Position numbers and translations under genes: made by a program. Of a stretch of 64,000 nucleotides of DNA, positions 52,703 to 62,175 are shown in pieces. The stretch spans positions 1 through 64,000 of the forward strand of contig NZ_JAFHKL010000015.1 of the NCBI RefSeq assembly GCF_016937655.1. The letters run 5' to 3'. A model generated the notes under the pieces. That model worked only from the letters and a program-made list of their open reading frames with translations, had not been told where the DNA came from and made no database searches. Numbering within the stretch: position 1 is the stretch's first letter; every line of letters starts with the position of its first letter. The stretch is from Chromobacterium alkanivorans (GTDB taxonomy: Bacteria; Pseudomonadota; Gammaproteobacteria; Burkholderiales; Chromobacteriaceae).

Positions 52703-53284
52703 TCAGGCCAGCATGTGCTCCGGGTCGAAGTCCGGATTGAGCCGCGAGGTCAGCACGTGGTCGCGCCAGCCGCCGTTCAGGTAGAGGTAGTTCTTGGCGT
52801 GGCCTTCTATCTCGAAGCCCAGCCGCTTGAGCAGGCCGGCGCTGCGCAGATTGTGCGGCTGGTAATTGGCCTGGATCCGGTGCAGCTTGAGGGTGTCGAA
52901 GGCGCAGCGTATCACCGCCTCCAGCGCTTCGCGCATCAGGCCCTGGCCTTGGCAGTGCTGGTCCAGCCCGTAGCCCAGGTGACAGGACTGGAAGGCGCCG
53001 CGGCTGATGTTGCTGAGGCCGACGCTGCCTATCACCCGCTCCGGCTCGGCGTGCAGCGCCAGCAGGTAGCGGCCGCCGCGGCCGTCCTCCCAGTCGCGCG
53101 CGCGCTGGCGCAACTGCATGGTCCAGTACAGCTCGGTGAAGAACATGTCGCCGGGCTTGGGGTCCCAGGGCTCGAAGTGCTGGCGGTTGCGGACGTGAAA
53201 ATCCAGCATCGCGCGCGCCAGCGCCGGCTGCGCCGGCAACAGCAGCAGGCGCGGCGTGCTCAGGGTGGCTTGGGCGATGGGCAT
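52703..53284 (-). CDS. GNAT-family N-acetyltransferase, RimJ/RimL-like
   Basis: 193 residues from ATG 53284; a longer frame from 53386 overlaps the upstream gene. Acetyl-CoA loop motif HCQGQGLMREAL (Q/RxxGxG/A variant), N-terminal STPRLLLLPAQPALA and C-terminal NLRSAGLLKRLGFEIEG are typical of the Rim-type group that acetylates ribosomal protein N-termini or other amines. Ten bases after the cysteine hydrolase gene, so the two form an operon. Confidence 0.85.
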   Translation of the reverse strand: MPIAQATLSTPRLLLLPAQPALARAMLDFHVRNRQHFEPWDPKPGDMFFTELYWTMQLRQRARDWEDGRGGRYLLALHAEPERVIGSVGLSNISRGAFQSCHLGYGLDQHCQGQGLMREALEAVIRCAFDTLKLHRIQANYQPHNLRSAGLLKRLGFEIEGHAKNYLYLNGGWRDHVLTSRLNPDFDPEHMLA

Positions 53285-53294
53285 GCGGGGGCGG

Positions 53295-53840
53295 TCAGGC
53301 GCTGGCTGGAAAGGCGATCTCGGCCGCCGCGCGCAGCAGGATGGGCACGCCGAAGCTGCCCAGCTTGGGCAGGGTGGCGTTTTCATGAGCGCGGATCTGG
53401 GCGGCGCTGGCGTGGTCCTTGTCGTGGGTGGTGTGCGCGTCGCTGGCCAGGATGATGGCGTAGCCGTGGGCGGCCGCGCTGCGGGTGGTGGTGTCGATGC
53501 AGAATTCGCTGGCGTAGCCGGCGATGACCAGTTGGCCGATGTCCGATTGTTGCAGTTGCTGGTGCAGGCCGGTGTTCAGGAAGGAGTCCGGCGTGGTCTT
53601 GCGCAGATAGCGGTCGTCCGGCTGGGCGTCCAGGCCGCGGGCCAGTTGCCATTCCGGCGAGCCGTGGGTCAGCGGCGCGCTGGCGCGTTCGTGCTGAACC
53701 CAGATCACCGGCGCGCCGGCCGCGCGCGCGGCGGCGGCCAGTTGGTTGAGGCGGGGGATGACGGCGTCGGCCTGGTCGGCGCGCGGTTCATTGTCGAACA
53801 TGCCGCTTTGCACGTCTATGATCAGCAGGGCGGTTTTCAT
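53295..53840 (-). CDS. isochorismatase-like cysteine hydrolase
   Basis: 181 residues with the catalytic triad of the nicotinamidase/cysteine-hydrolase branch: D9 (LLIIDVQ), K81 (LRKTTPDSF) and C114 (ASEFCIDTT), plus the cis-peptide region AGYASEFC. Substrate could be an amide or a pteridine-type compound; isochorismate itself is unlikely because the nucleophilic Cys is present. Precedes the acetyltransferase gene. Confidence 0.88.
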   Translation of the reverse strand: MKTALLIIDVQSGMFDNEPRADQADAVIPRLNQLAAAARAAGAPVIWVQHERASAPLTHGSPEWQLARGLDAQPDDRYLRKTTPDSFLNTGLHQQLQQSDIGQLVIAGYASEFCIDTTTRSAAAHGYAIILASDAHTTHDKDHASAAQIRAHENATLPKLGSFGVPILLRAAAEIAFPASA

Positions 53841-53892
53841 CGGGGCTTCCTGTCGCGGGATTGAGTCGCCAATGTCATATGAAATGGCTTAA

Positions 53893-53922
53893 AAAGCAAG
53901 CCCCGCCGGGGCGGGGCTTGGA
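53893..53922 (-). terminator. minus-strand terminator-like hairpin
   Basis: AAGCCCCGCC / GGCGGGGCTT stem; on the minus strand it is followed by GCTTTTTAAG. It could end transcripts coming from the purC side before the cysteine hydrolase gene. Confidence 0.65.
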
Positions 53923-54313
53923 ACTGGTTCGGAGAATGTGTTTACGATTTTCCAGCAGTGCTTTGAAACATTATTCAATACTCAGGAAACCGCGTATTCG
54001 ACGCGCCCCAACTCCCTTCAAGCCTGCCGACGGGTGGCAGGCCCGAGGTCTTAAGCGGCTGCTTGTTCGAGCAGCGCGACGTTAGCGCGCTGCGAGTTCA
54101 GCCGCGCCTCGGGACTGACGGGAACCGGCGGGAAGCCGTAGGCCAGGCTTGCAGGGCGGCCTTTAGGGTAAAGGGAGATTTGGCCGCGCAAATCTCCCTT
54201 TCCGTTTTATTCCCTCGCGACGCTACGCTTGCCTCGCTCGGTCAGGGCGGAACCGGCCCTTAATCATTATCCGCGAAGCGGATTCGAAAGTACCCGGCAA
54301 GGTAAACAGGCGC
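53923..54313. other. 391-base structured intergenic region downstream of purC
   Basis: No coding sequence is convincing. It contains several complementary segments: GCAGCGCGACGTTAGCGCGCTGC near 54071, and GGGAGATTT-GGCCGCGC-AAATCTCCC near 54173-54198 followed on the plus strand by TTTCCGTTTTATT. A short structured RNA read on the plus strand and ending at that hairpin is possible; it is not tRNA, tmRNA, 4.5S or 6S RNA as far as I can see. Confidence 0.4.
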
Positions 54314-55192
54314 TTAGGCGGTCAGCCTGTCCAGCGCTTCTTTATACTTGGCCGCGGTCTTCTCGCGCACCTCCAGCGGCACCGTCGGCGCCGGCGCCTG
54401 CTTGTCCCAGCCGGAGGCTTCCAGCCAGTCGCGGACGAACTGTTTGTCGAAAGACGGCGGGTTGCCGCCCGGCGCGTAGCTGTCCGCCGGCCAGAAGCGG
54501 CTGGAGTCCGGGGTCAGCGCTTCGTCCATCAGCGTCAGCACGCCGTTCTCGTCCAGGCCGAACTCGAACTTGGTGTCGCAGATGATGATGCCGCGGCTGG
54601 CGGCGAATTCGGCGGCGGCGCGGTAGAGCTTGATCGCGGTGTCGCGCACCTGGGCGGCCAGCTCGGCGCCGACGATTTCCTCACAACGCTGGTAGCTGAT
54701 GTTTTCGTCGTGGTCGCCCACCGCCGCCTTGGTGGACGGGGTGAAGATGGGTTCGGGCAGCTTGTCGGCTTCGCGCAGACCGGCCGGCAGCGCCAGGCCG
54801 CAGACGGTGCCGCTCTGGCGGTATTCCTTCCAGCCGGAGCCGGCCAGGTAGCCGCGCACCACGGCTTCGATCGGCACCGGCTTCAGGCGCTTGGCCACCA
54901 CGGCGCGGCCGGCCACCTGCGGCAGGTCGGCGGCGGAGACCACGTCTTCCGGCGCGTCGCCGGTCAGGTGGCAGGGCACCAGCGCTTGGAGCTTGTCGAA
55001 CCAGAAGTTGGAGATGGCGGTGAGGATCTGGCCCTTGCCGGGAATGGGGTCGTCCAGGATCACGTCGAAGGCGGACAGCCGGTCGGTGGCGATCATCAGC
55101 ATGCGCTTGTCGTCGATCTCGTACAGGTCGCGGACCTTGCCGGAGTAGATTTTCTTCAAGCTGGTCAGTTGGGTGGTGTTGAGTCCGGTCAT
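54314..55192 (-). CDS. purC: phosphoribosylaminoimidazole-succinocarboxamide synthase
   Basis: 292 residues from ATG 55192, the longer SAICAR synthetase type. Conserved motifs: [50 protein letters not shown] and [19 protein letters not shown]. It joins CAIR and aspartate in purine synthesis. The start overlaps the alkD-like stop (ATGA), making it the last gene of a purE-purK-fosA-alkD-purC run. Confidence 0.96.
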   Translation of the reverse strand: MTGLNTTQLTSLKKIYSGKVRDLYEIDDKRMLMIATDRLSAFDVILDDPIPGKGQILTAISNFWFDKLQALVPCHLTGDAPEDVVSAADLPQVAGRAVVAKRLKPVPIEAVVRGYLAGSGWKEYRQSGTVCGLALPAGLREADKLPEPIFTPSTKAAVGDHDENISYQRCEEIVGAELAAQVRDTAIKLYRAAAEFAASRGIIICDTKFEFGLDENGVLTLMDEALTPDSSRFWPADSYAPGGNPPSFDKQFVRDWLEASGWDKQAPAPTVPLEVREKTAAKYKEALDRLTA

Positions 55193-55875
55193 CGGAAATC
55201 CTCGGTGGAGCGGGCAATGTGTTTCAGCGCTTCGCGCCGGCTGAGCCCGGATAGCGGCGTGGCCGCGACAAAGGCGCGCACGGCGCTGGCGTCGGTGTAA
55301 GCGTATTCGCGCAAGGCCCAGCCAATGGCCTTGCGAATGAAGAATTCGGCGTCGCCGGCATTGGCGGCGCAGTAGCGGAACAGCCGTTCGGCGTCGGTGT
55401 CGGCTTTCCAGCGCAGCTGGTGCAGGATGGCGACGCGGCGTAGCCAGAAGTCGGCGTCGTCGCTGAGCGCGTCCATGTCGCGCTGCAACTCCCGGTGTTG
55501 GCGCACCAGGGCGCCGACCACCCAGGCGGCCAAGCCGTCCACGCAGTCCCACCAGGGCTTGGCGGCGGCGAGGGTCAGCAGCCGCGGCAGGCTGGCGGCC
55601 GGCAGTTCCTCGGCGCGCGCGGTCAGCAGGTCCACCGCCGCGTATTGGAATTCGCGCTCCGGCTGCCGCCACAGCTGTTCGGCCAAGTCCAGGCAGTGTT
55701 CCGCGGATTGGGTGTTCAGCGCGCGGATCCAGGGCGTGGACACTTTGCGGCGAGCCGGCGTGGGCACGCCGAGATAGTCGAACTGCTCGCGCATATAGGC
55801 GCGCATCGGCGCGGCCTTGTCCGGGACGGCGGCGGCGCTCAGTCCGGCGCGCAGCGTGGCGATGGCGGCGTTCAC
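55189..55875 (-). CDS. AlkD-like DNA alkylation repair protein (HEAT repeats)
   Basis: 228 residues from GTG 55875, which overlaps the fosA-like stop as GTGA. The helical HEAT-like pattern of the AlkC/AlkD family is clear: [45 protein letters not shown] and [15 protein letters not shown]. AlkD enzymes excise positively charged N3/N7-alkylpurines without flipping the base. It sits inside a purine operon, coupled to both neighbours. Confidence 0.88.
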   Translation of the reverse strand: MNAAIATLRAGLSAAAVPDKAAPMRAYMREQFDYLGVPTPARRKVSTPWIRALNTQSAEHCLDLAEQLWRQPEREFQYAAVDLLTARAEELPAASLPRLLTLAAAKPWWDCVDGLAAWVVGALVRQHRELQRDMDALSDDADFWLRRVAILHQLRWKADTDAERLFRYCAANAGDAEFFIRKAIGWALREYAYTDASAVRAFVAATPLSGLSRREALKHIARSTEDFR

Positions 55876-56291
55876 GCCGGCGCCTCGTCGAAGAAGCGCA
55901 TGCCGGCGTAAGGCCGGGCGCGGCAGGTGGCCAGCCGCGAGGCCAGCGTGCCGACGTGCAGTTCCAGCTGATGGCCGTCCGGGTCCAGGAAGTAGAGCGA
56001 GTCGCCCTCGCTGCGGTTGTCCCGCCATTGACGGACGCCGGCGGCGGCCAGGCGCTCGCGCCAGGCCGGGAAGTCGGCGGCGTCCACGCCAAAGGCGTAA
56101 TGGGTGTAGCCGGGGGCCGGCGCGGCGGCCGGGTCCAAGGACAGGCACAGCCACAGGCCGTTCAGGCTCAGATAGCCGCCGCCGTCCCAGCGCGCGTGGG
56201 GACGGCAGCCCAGGGTGAGGGCGTAGAAGTCCCAGGCGCGCTCCAGATCGCGCACCGCCAGGGTCAGGTGATTGAGGCCGTTCAGTGTCAT
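55872..56291 (-). CDS. fosA: FosA-family metal-dependent thiol transferase (VOC fold)
   Basis: 139 residues. Metal ligands of FosA are all visible: His in LNHLTLAV (about residue 8), His in GYTHYAFGV, Glu in GHQLELHVG; the C-terminal [19 protein letters not shown] carries the substrate-binding Arg. FosA adds glutathione to fosfomycin and opens its epoxide. Intrinsic fosfomycin resistance is likely, though close relatives may act on other epoxides. Placed between purK (39-base gap) and the alkD-like gene. Confidence 0.88.
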   Translation of the reverse strand: MTLNGLNHLTLAVRDLERAWDFYALTLGCRPHARWDGGGYLSLNGLWLCLSLDPAAAPAPGYTHYAFGVDAADFPAWRERLAAAGVRQWRDNRSEGDSLYFLDPDGHQLELHVGTLASRLATCRARPYAGMRFFDEAPA

Positions 56292-56330
56292 GGCGAAAAA
56301 ATGGCGAAGCCGAAAAGCTTCGCCATGTGC

Positions 56331-57461
56331 TTACAACGTATCCTTCAAGGCCCGGGCCTGGTCCAAGGCTTCGTCGGCCGTGGCCGCCATCACATTGAAG
56401 TGGCCCATCTTGCGGCCGGGGCGCGCGCTTTTCTTGCCGTACAGATGCAGCTGGGCGTTGGGCGCTTCCGCCAGCACGTCCCAGTTGGGCTGGGCGCCGT
56501 TGTCCTTCCACACATCGCCCAGCAGGTTGACCATCACCACCGGGCTGAGCAGGTCGGTGCGGCCCGGCAGCAGGCCGCACATTGCGCGCACCTGTTGCTG
56601 GAACTGGTCGGTCAGGCAGGCGGTGAGCGTGTAGTGGCCGGAGTTGTGCGGCCGCGGCGCGATCTCGTTGACCACCAGGCTGTCGTCTGCCAGCACGAAG
56701 AATTCCACCGCCAGCACGCCAACGTAGTCCAGCGCCTCGGCCAGCCGCATCGCCATGCCTTGCGCTTCGGCCGCCAGCGCCGGCTTGATGCGCGCCGGCA
56801 CGATGGATTCGTCCAGGATGCCGCCGGCGTGGATGTTCTCGGCCACCGGGAATACCGCGCTCTGAGTGGCGCTGACCCGGGTGACGATGGCGGACACTTC
56901 CAGTTGCAGGTCCAGCATTTTTTCCAGCACACAGGCCTGGCCGCCCAGGTTGGCGTAGGCGGCGCGCGCTTCCTCGGCGTTGCTCACCCGCACCTGGCCC
57001 TTGCCGTCGTAGCCCAGCCGCGCGGTTTTCAGGATGCCGGGCAGGTAGGGCGCGAGTTCGACTTGGATGTCCTCCACGCTCTGGATGGCCAGATACGGGG
57101 CGGTGGGCAGGCCGGCCTTGCGGATCCAGGCTTTTTCCGCGATGCGGTCCTGGGCGATGGCGACGCAGTCGCCGGACGGCGACACGCGGGTGGTCTTGGC
57201 CAACTGGCGCATCGCGTCGGCGTTGACGTTCTCGAATTCGGTGGTGACGGCGGCGCAGCTTTTGGCCAGGTCTTCCAGCGCGGCCGGGTCGTTGAACGGC
57301 GCGCACAGGTGGCGGTCGGCGAAGTCAGCGGCCGGCGCGGCTTCGTCCGGGTCCAGCACGGTGACGCGGTAGCCCATGGTCTTGGCGGCCACGGCGAACA
57401 TGCGGCCCAGCTGGCCGCCGCCCAGGATGCCCAGCATCGCCGGGGGCAGGATGGCGGCCAT
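56331..57461 (-). CDS. purK: N5-carboxyaminoimidazole ribonucleotide synthase
   Basis: 376 residues, ATP-grasp enzyme. Motifs: LGILGGGQLGRMFAVAAKTMGY, KTARLGYDGKGQ, VEFFVLADDSLVVNEIAPRPHNSGHYT. It carboxylates AIR with bicarbonate and ATP. The start overlaps the purE stop (TAATG), so the two are coupled. Confidence 0.97.
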   Translation of the reverse strand: MAAILPPAMLGILGGGQLGRMFAVAAKTMGYRVTVLDPDEAAPAADFADRHLCAPFNDPAALEDLAKSCAAVTTEFENVNADAMRQLAKTTRVSPSGDCVAIAQDRIAEKAWIRKAGLPTAPYLAIQSVEDIQVELAPYLPGILKTARLGYDGKGQVRVSNAEEARAAYANLGGQACVLEKMLDLQLEVSAIVTRVSATQSAVFPVAENIHAGGILDESIVPARIKPALAAEAQGMAMRLAEALDYVGVLAVEFFVLADDSLVVNEIAPRPHNSGHYTLTACLTDQFQQQVRAMCGLLPGRTDLLSPVVMVNLLGDVWKDNGAQPNWDVLAEAPNAQLHLYGKKSARPGRKMGHFNVMAATADEALDQARALKDTL

Positions 57462-57949
57462 TATTCGATCTCCGGCAGGGTCATCGCCAGCACGGTTTCT
57501 TCTTGCTTGCGGCGGAAGGCGACCAGTTGTTCCGCCAGTTCCGGGCGGGTGGTGGCCAGCATGGCCACGGCGAACAGCGCGGCGTTGGCGGCGCCGGCCT
57601 CGCCGATGGCGAAGGTGGCCACCGGGATGCCCTTGGGCATTTGCACGATGGAGAGCAGCGAATCCTCGCCGCGCAGGTATTTGGACGGCACCGGCACGCC
57701 CAGCACCGGCACATGGGTCTTGGCGGCCAGCATGCCCGGCAGGTGGGCGGCGCCGCCGGCGCCGGCGATGATGGCCTTCAGGCCGCGCTCGGCAGCGGTT
57801 TCTGCGTATTGGAACAGCAGGTCGGGAGTACGGTGGGCGGAGACGACGCGGGTTTCACAGGCGATGCCGAAGTTCTTGAGCACGCGGGCGGCGTTCTGCA
57901 TGACTTCCCAATCGCTGTTGCTACCCATCACGATGCCGACTTCAATCAT
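57461..57949 (-). CDS. purE: N5-carboxyaminoimidazole ribonucleotide mutase
   Basis: 162 residues, class I Pur[43 protein letters not shown] and [20 protein letters not shown]. It isomerises N5-CAIR to CAIR, next to purK. The 102 bases upstream are AT-rich around 58016-58045 and probably hold the operon promoter. Confidence 0.97.
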   Translation of the reverse strand: MIEVGIVMGSNSDWEVMQNAARVLKNFGIACETRVVSAHRTPDLLFQYAETAAERGLKAIIAGAGGAAHLPGMLAAKTHVPVLGVPVPSKYLRGEDSLLSIVQMPKGIPVATFAIGEAGAANAALFAVAMLATTRPELAEQLVAFRRKQEETVLAMTLPEIE

Positions 57950-58051
57950 GGCGGAGAAGCTCGCTGGTTGAGGCTAAAGCCGGGATTTTACCCGATTGGG
58001 GCCTGCTGCCGTTATGGTTTTTTATTTTGACATCAAGGTACTTAGGGCATA

Positions 58052-58873
58052 TCACATCAGCCGCGGATAAGTGAACAGAATCAGGTGCACAGCGTTGAAG
58101 GCGACATGGGCCAGCACCGCCCACAAGACCTGGCGGGTGGCGGCGTAAACCAGGCCGTAGCCGAGCCCGGCCAGGGTGGCGAGGCCGACCCAGACCCAGC
58201 CGCCGGCGACGTGGACCAGGCCGAAAGCCACGGAGGCGGCCATCAAGGCGGCGAAGGGTTCGGTGCGCAGTTCCAGCCAGCGTTGCAGGCCGGCGCGGAA
58301 GAAGGCTTCCTCGGCCAGCGAGACCAGGAAGAAGTTGGCGAACAGCCAGGGCAGCAGCCAGTGCGGCAACTTCGGCGCCCAGGCGATGACGCCGGCCACG
58401 CTGGCCAGGCCCAGCACGATCAGCAGCAGCAGCGCGCCGACGCCGGCGGCGGCCGGGCCCCAGCGCCGCTCCACCTGCGGGCTGGCGCTCAGCACCATCA
58501 ACAGCAGCCAGCCGGCGGCGCCCTTGTCGTAGCTCCAGTACAGCCGGTAGGGCGCGCTGTTGGGCGTGCTCAGGCCCTGCCACAGCAAGGGGTTGTCGAA
58601 GCCGGGCAGCGCGTGCAGCGCCAGCGCCAGCAGCAGGGCGATCCAGACCAGCCACAGTTCCGGCCGCCGGTAGCGCTGCGCGGTCAGGCTGACGGCGAGG
58701 GCGGCGACGAGGGCCGCCGCGCCCAAGGGCTGCACCAGGCCGCAGGCGACGGCGACGCCGGCGCTGCTGAGCGCGGCCAGACGCGACGGCCAGCGCAGGC
58801 GCAGGCTTTCCGCCAGCAGGGCCAAAGCCAGCAGGGCGAAGGCGGCCAGGGTGAGGGTATCGGGCAGGGGCAT
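58052..58873 (-). CDS. CPBP-family intramembrane glutamic protease
   Basis: 273 residues from ATG 58873 (an earlier in-frame ATG at 58930 is less likely because it precedes the hydrophobic N-terminus by 19 polar residues). About eight membrane helices. The CAAX/CPBP signature EExxxR is present in LAEEAFFRAGLQRWL, with the second-motif His in FGLVHVAGG and third in LAHVAFNAVHL. Such proteases process or stabilise membrane proteins; no target is indicated. It runs toward purE with a 102-base gap. Confidence 0.87.
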   Translation of the reverse strand: MPLPDTLTLAAFALLALALLAESLRLRWPSRLAALSSAGVAVACGLVQPLGAAALVAALAVSLTAQRYRRPELWLVWIALLLALALHALPGFDNPLLWQGLSTPNSAPYRLYWSYDKGAAGWLLLMVLSASPQVERRWGPAAAGVGALLLLIVLGLASVAGVIAWAPKLPHWLLPWLFANFFLVSLAEEAFFRAGLQRWLELRTEPFAALMAASVAFGLVHVAGGWVWVGLATLAGLGYGLVYAATRQVLWAVLAHVAFNAVHLILFTYPRLM

Positions 58874-58928
58874 GGCGGGCTCGCGGGGGATGGGCGGAAA
58901 GCCAATGATACTGAAGCGGGGCGGCGAC

Positions 58929-58967
58929 AAAAAGACCGCCGCGGGTCAGGCCGGAACCGGACCCGCG
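58929..58967 (-). terminator. terminator after the subtilase gene
   Basis: Stem CGCGGGTC / GACCCGCG with a 12-base loop, followed on the minus strand by GCGGTCTTTTTG. It lies 38 bases after the peptidase stop. Confidence 0.75.
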
Positions 58968-59004
58968 ACGGCAGAGCGCTCCCGTGTGCGGGGAGAGGCG
59001 ATGT

Positions 59005-60483
59005 TTAGTTGAGTTTGGCCGCGCGCACCGCCGCGGCGGCGTCGGTGATGCCGGCGGAGCATCCTTCGCAGTCCGCCGCCGGTTGGCGCGCGGTCTTGAT
59101 CAGGATGTTGCGCACCGCTTTCCAGTTGAGGCTGGGGTTGGAGGACAGCATCAGCGCCACCAGGCCGGCGACGTGGGGCGTGGCCATCGAGGTGCCCTGG
59201 AAGGCGGCGTAGCTGTCGGCGCCGGGCACGGTGGTGCCGCTGTTCAGCGTGGAGTAGATGCCGGGGTCGCCGCTGTTGAGATCGCCGCCCGGCGCGGTGA
59301 CGGTGGTCATCGCGCCGTAGTTGGAGTAGGAGGCGATGCCGCCGGACTTGCCGTTGGAGGCCACGGTGATCACGCCGGGGCAGCTGGCCGGGTTGGTGTT
59401 GCGCACGTTCTTCATCGCGTTGCCGGCGGCCACCACCACCACGCCGTTGCGGGCGTTGACTTGCTGGATGGCGTCGCGGTAGGTGCGGCTGCACGGCTGG
59501 GCGCCGCCCAGCGACATGCTCAGCACCCGCGCCACATTGGCGTTGACCGGCGCGCCGGGCACGGTGGCGCCCACCGCCCACAGCATGGCGTCGGCGATGT
59601 CCGAGCTGGCGCCGCCGCACTGGCCCAGCACGCGCAGCGGCAGCAGCTTGGCCTTGGGCGCCACGCCGGTCAGGCCGTTGGCGTCGCCGGCGGCCGCGGC
59701 GATGGTGCCGGCCACGTGGGTGCCGTGCCAGCTGCTGTTGCCGGCGCGGCACAGGCTGCCGTCGCTGTAGTCGCCCTGGTCAAGCCCGTTGTTGGTGCGC
59801 GCGCTTTGCACCGGCTGGCCGTTGCTGTCCAAGAGCGGGCTGCCGTCGGCGTTGGTTTGCGCCACCGCCGGCAGGCGGGCGCGTTTGGCGTCGGAGATGA
59901 AGTTGTAGCCCGGCTCCAGCAGATTGGGCTTGAGGTCGGCGTGCGGACGGTAGCCGGTGTCCAGCACCGCCACGGTGACGCCGGCGCCCAGCGACAGGTC
60001 CCAGGCCGCCGGCAGGTTCATCGCGCCCGGTTCGCCGGCGCTGGCTTGCATGTCCCATTGCTTGCCGGCGTACAGCGGGCTGCTGGGCAGGTAGTTGGGG
60101 CTCATCACGAAGTCCGGCTCGGCGTATTCCACCGCCGGGTCTTGCTGGATCTTGCGCGCCAGGGTCTGGGCCTCGGCCACGCTCAGCGCCTTGCCGCTTT
60201 GGTAGACGTAGGCGCCGGTGCCCATCTGGTGATGGAATTGCAGCGGGCTGCCGCTCAATTGCTGCACGCGTTGGGTGCGGGCGGCGAAGTCGGCCGGGCG
60301 GCTGGACGGCGCGCGGCCGCCGTTGGCGATGCGCGCCTGGGTCAGTTGCAGCTGGGAGACGCTGTGGTATTTGACGATGATGCCGGTGATGCCGGCGGCG
60401 GAGGGCGCCGCGGCGGCGATGTCGGCGCCGGCGCCGGCCAGCAGTGCGGCGGTCAGCAGGGACAGCGAGTTTTTGCGATTCAT
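59005..60483 (-). CDS. secreted S8 (subtilisin-like) serine protease
   Basis: 492 residues from ATG 60483 (GGAG upstream). Signal peptide to about residue 26, an I9-like propeptide (about 30-130), then the S8 domain with D175 (VLDTGY), H253 (HGTHVAGT), oxyanion N355 (VAAGNA) and S432 (GTSMATPHVAG). Six or so cysteines suggest disulfides in the mature enzyme. Extracellular or periplasmic proteolysis is expected. It follows the RCC1-like lipoprotein gene by 27 bases, so both are co-expressed. Confidence 0.93.
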   Translation of the reverse strand: MNRKNSLSLLTAALLAGAGADIAAAAPSAAGITGIIVKYHSVSQLQLTQARIANGGRAPSSRPADFAARTQRVQQLSGSPLQFHHQMGTGAYVYQSGKALSVAEAQTLARKIQQDPAVEYAEPDFVMSPNYLPSSPLYAGKQWDMQASAGEPGAMNLPAAWDLSLGAGVTVAVLDTGYRPHADLKPNLLEPGYNFISDAKRARLPAVAQTNADGSPLLDSNGQPVQSARTNNGLDQGDYSDGSLCRAGNSSWHGTHVAGTIAAAAGDANGLTGVAPKAKLLPLRVLGQCGGASSDIADAMLWAVGATVPGAPVNANVARVLSMSLGGAQPCSRTYRDAIQQVNARNGVVVVAAGNAMKNVRNTNPASCPGVITVASNGKSGGIASYSNYGAMTTVTAPGGDLNSGDPGIYSTLNSGTTVPGADSYAAFQGTSMATPHVAGLVALMLSSNPSLNWKAVRNILIKTARQPAADCEGCSAGITDAAAAVRAAKLN

Positions 60484-60510
60484 ATTCTGTTGCTCCAATG
60501 CGTCGGGGGC

Positions 60511-62175
60511 TTAGTTCTTGACGTAGGGGATGGCGGCGAGGCCAGCCGGCGCGTTGCCGCCGGCGGACGGGCTGCCCCAGGCGACGAACTTGCCGTCCTT
60601 GGCCACGGCGAGGAAGCCGCCGAGCGGGGTGCTGTAGATGGCGCGGATGTTGACCAGGCGCGAGCGGACGGCGGCGCTGTCGCCGCCATGGGTGGGCGCG
60701 CCCCAGGTGACCACGCTGCCGTCGGCCTTCAATGCGGCGAAGGCGTAGTCGTTGGCGAACAAGGCCACCACATCGCGCAGGCGGTGGCGCACGGCGCTGC
60801 TGTCGCCGCCGCGCAGTTCATCGCCCCAGGTCACGACGCTGCCATCCTGGCGCAGCGCGGCGAAGGCCAGTTCGGTGGCGGCGATGGAGCGCACGCGGTT
60901 GAGCTGGTGTTGCACGCCGCTGGCGTCGTTGCGGGCGCCGTCGCCCCAGGTGACCACGCTGCCGTCCTTGCGCAAGGCGGCGAAGGCGGTCTTGCTGGCG
61001 TAGAGCTTGGCCACGCCGGCCAGGTTGCCGGCCACCGGGCCGGTGTCGGCGCCGCGGTCGAAGTAGGCGCTGCCTACGGTGGCCACCGAGCCGTCCTGCT
61101 TCAGCGCGGCGAAGACGTTGAGGTTGGTCTGCACGGCGCTGACGCCGGCCGGCATGGGCTCGCTGCCGTCGTAGTAGTCGCTGGTCTGGCCATCCCAGTT
61201 CAGGCCCCACACCACTACGCTGCCGTCTTTTTTCAGTGCGGCGAAGTTGTAGTCGGTGGCGGCGATGCTGGCCACGTTGTTGAGCTTGGCGGTCAGCGGC
61301 GAGGCGTCGCCGCCGGAGTTGGGGTCGCCGAAGGCGAGCACGCTGCCGTCCTTCTTCAGCACCGCCACCGCGCCCAGGTTGTGGCTGACGCTGGCGACGT
61401 CCTTCAGCGCGGCCAGGCGGCCGGCGTCGAAGTAGGAGGAGATGGATTTGGAGCCGCCGCTGCCGTCGAAGGTGGTTTCGATATTGCCCCAGCTGGTGGC
61501 GCTGCCGTCGCCGTTGAGGGCGACGAAGCCGCGCTTGGTGGGCCACAGTTTGGAAACTTTGTTCAGCGGCGCCACCGGCGAAGTGGCGTCGGCGCTGCCT
61601 ATGCCCACCGAGCCGGCGAAGCTGGCGCCGGAGCCGGCGCGGCCCCAGCCGACGACGGTGCCGTCGGCCTGCAAGGCGGCCATCGCGCGTTCATTGCCGG
61701 CCACCGCCACCACGTTTTGCGGTTGGGCGGGCAGGGAGGAGGTGTCGCCGCCCAGGCGGCGGCTGCCCCAGACCGCCAGCGTGCGGTCCGCCTTGAGCAC
61801 GGCGAACACCGACGGCGCGCTGAACACGTTTTGCGGCACCAGGGTCTGGCTGGCGCTGGTCAAGGCGCAGCTGACGGTGGCGGTCAGCGGCTGGTCCGGC
61901 GCGCTGTCGTCGGCGCTGAAGCCGCGGGCGCCGTTGCTCCACTGCACGCGCGGCTCGCCCAGGCACAGGCCGCTGGGCACAGCGGTCAGCACGCCGCCGC
62001 GGTTGCCGAAGATTTCCACCGCCAGGCGGCCGCTGCCGCCATGATGGCCGGAACCGCCGCCGGGGGTGCTGCCGTCGTCCTCGCAGCCGGAGAGGCCGCC
62101 GATCAGCGCTACGCCCACGGCGATAGCGCCAAGCCGGAACCATTGGGTTCCGCTTGCTTGTGTGTTTCTCATCAC
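60511..62175 (-). CDS. RCC1-like beta-propeller lipoprotein
   Basis: 554 residues; signal peptide with lipobox LSGC (about Cys31), then a Gly/Ser-rich linker with HH. From about residue 115 to the end there are about eight imperfect 45-55-residue repeats of the form FAAL(K/R)xDGSVVTWG...GGDSSAVxxxLxxVxxI, the pattern of RCC1/alpha-tubulin-suppressor propellers. Probably an outer-membrane surface or periplasmic protein. Co-transcribed with the subtilase, which may cleave it or share its substrate. Function not established. Confidence 0.85.
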   Translation of the reverse strand: MMRNTQASGTQWFRLGAIAVGVALIGGLSGCEDDGSTPGGGSGHHGGSGRLAVEIFGNRGGVLTAVPSGLCLGEPRVQWSNGARGFSADDSAPDQPLTATVSCALTSASQTLVPQNVFSAPSVFAVLKADRTLAVWGSRRLGGDTSSLPAQPQNVVAVAGNERAMAALQADGTVVGWGRAGSGASFAGSVGIGSADATSPVAPLNKVSKLWPTKRGFVALNGDGSATSWGNIETTFDGSGGSKSISSYFDAGRLAALKDVASVSHNLGAVAVLKKDGSVLAFGDPNSGGDASPLTAKLNNVASIAATDYNFAALKKDGSVVVWGLNWDGQTSDYYDGSEPMPAGVSAVQTNLNVFAALKQDGSVATVGSAYFDRGADTGPVAGNLAGVAKLYASKTAFAALRKDGSVVTWGDGARNDASGVQHQLNRVRSIAATELAFAALRQDGSVVTWGDELRGGDSSAVRHRLRDVVALFANDYAFAALKADGSVVTWGAPTHGGDSAAVRSRLVNIRAIYSTPLGGFLAVAKDGKFVAWGSPSAGGNAPAGLAAIPYVKN

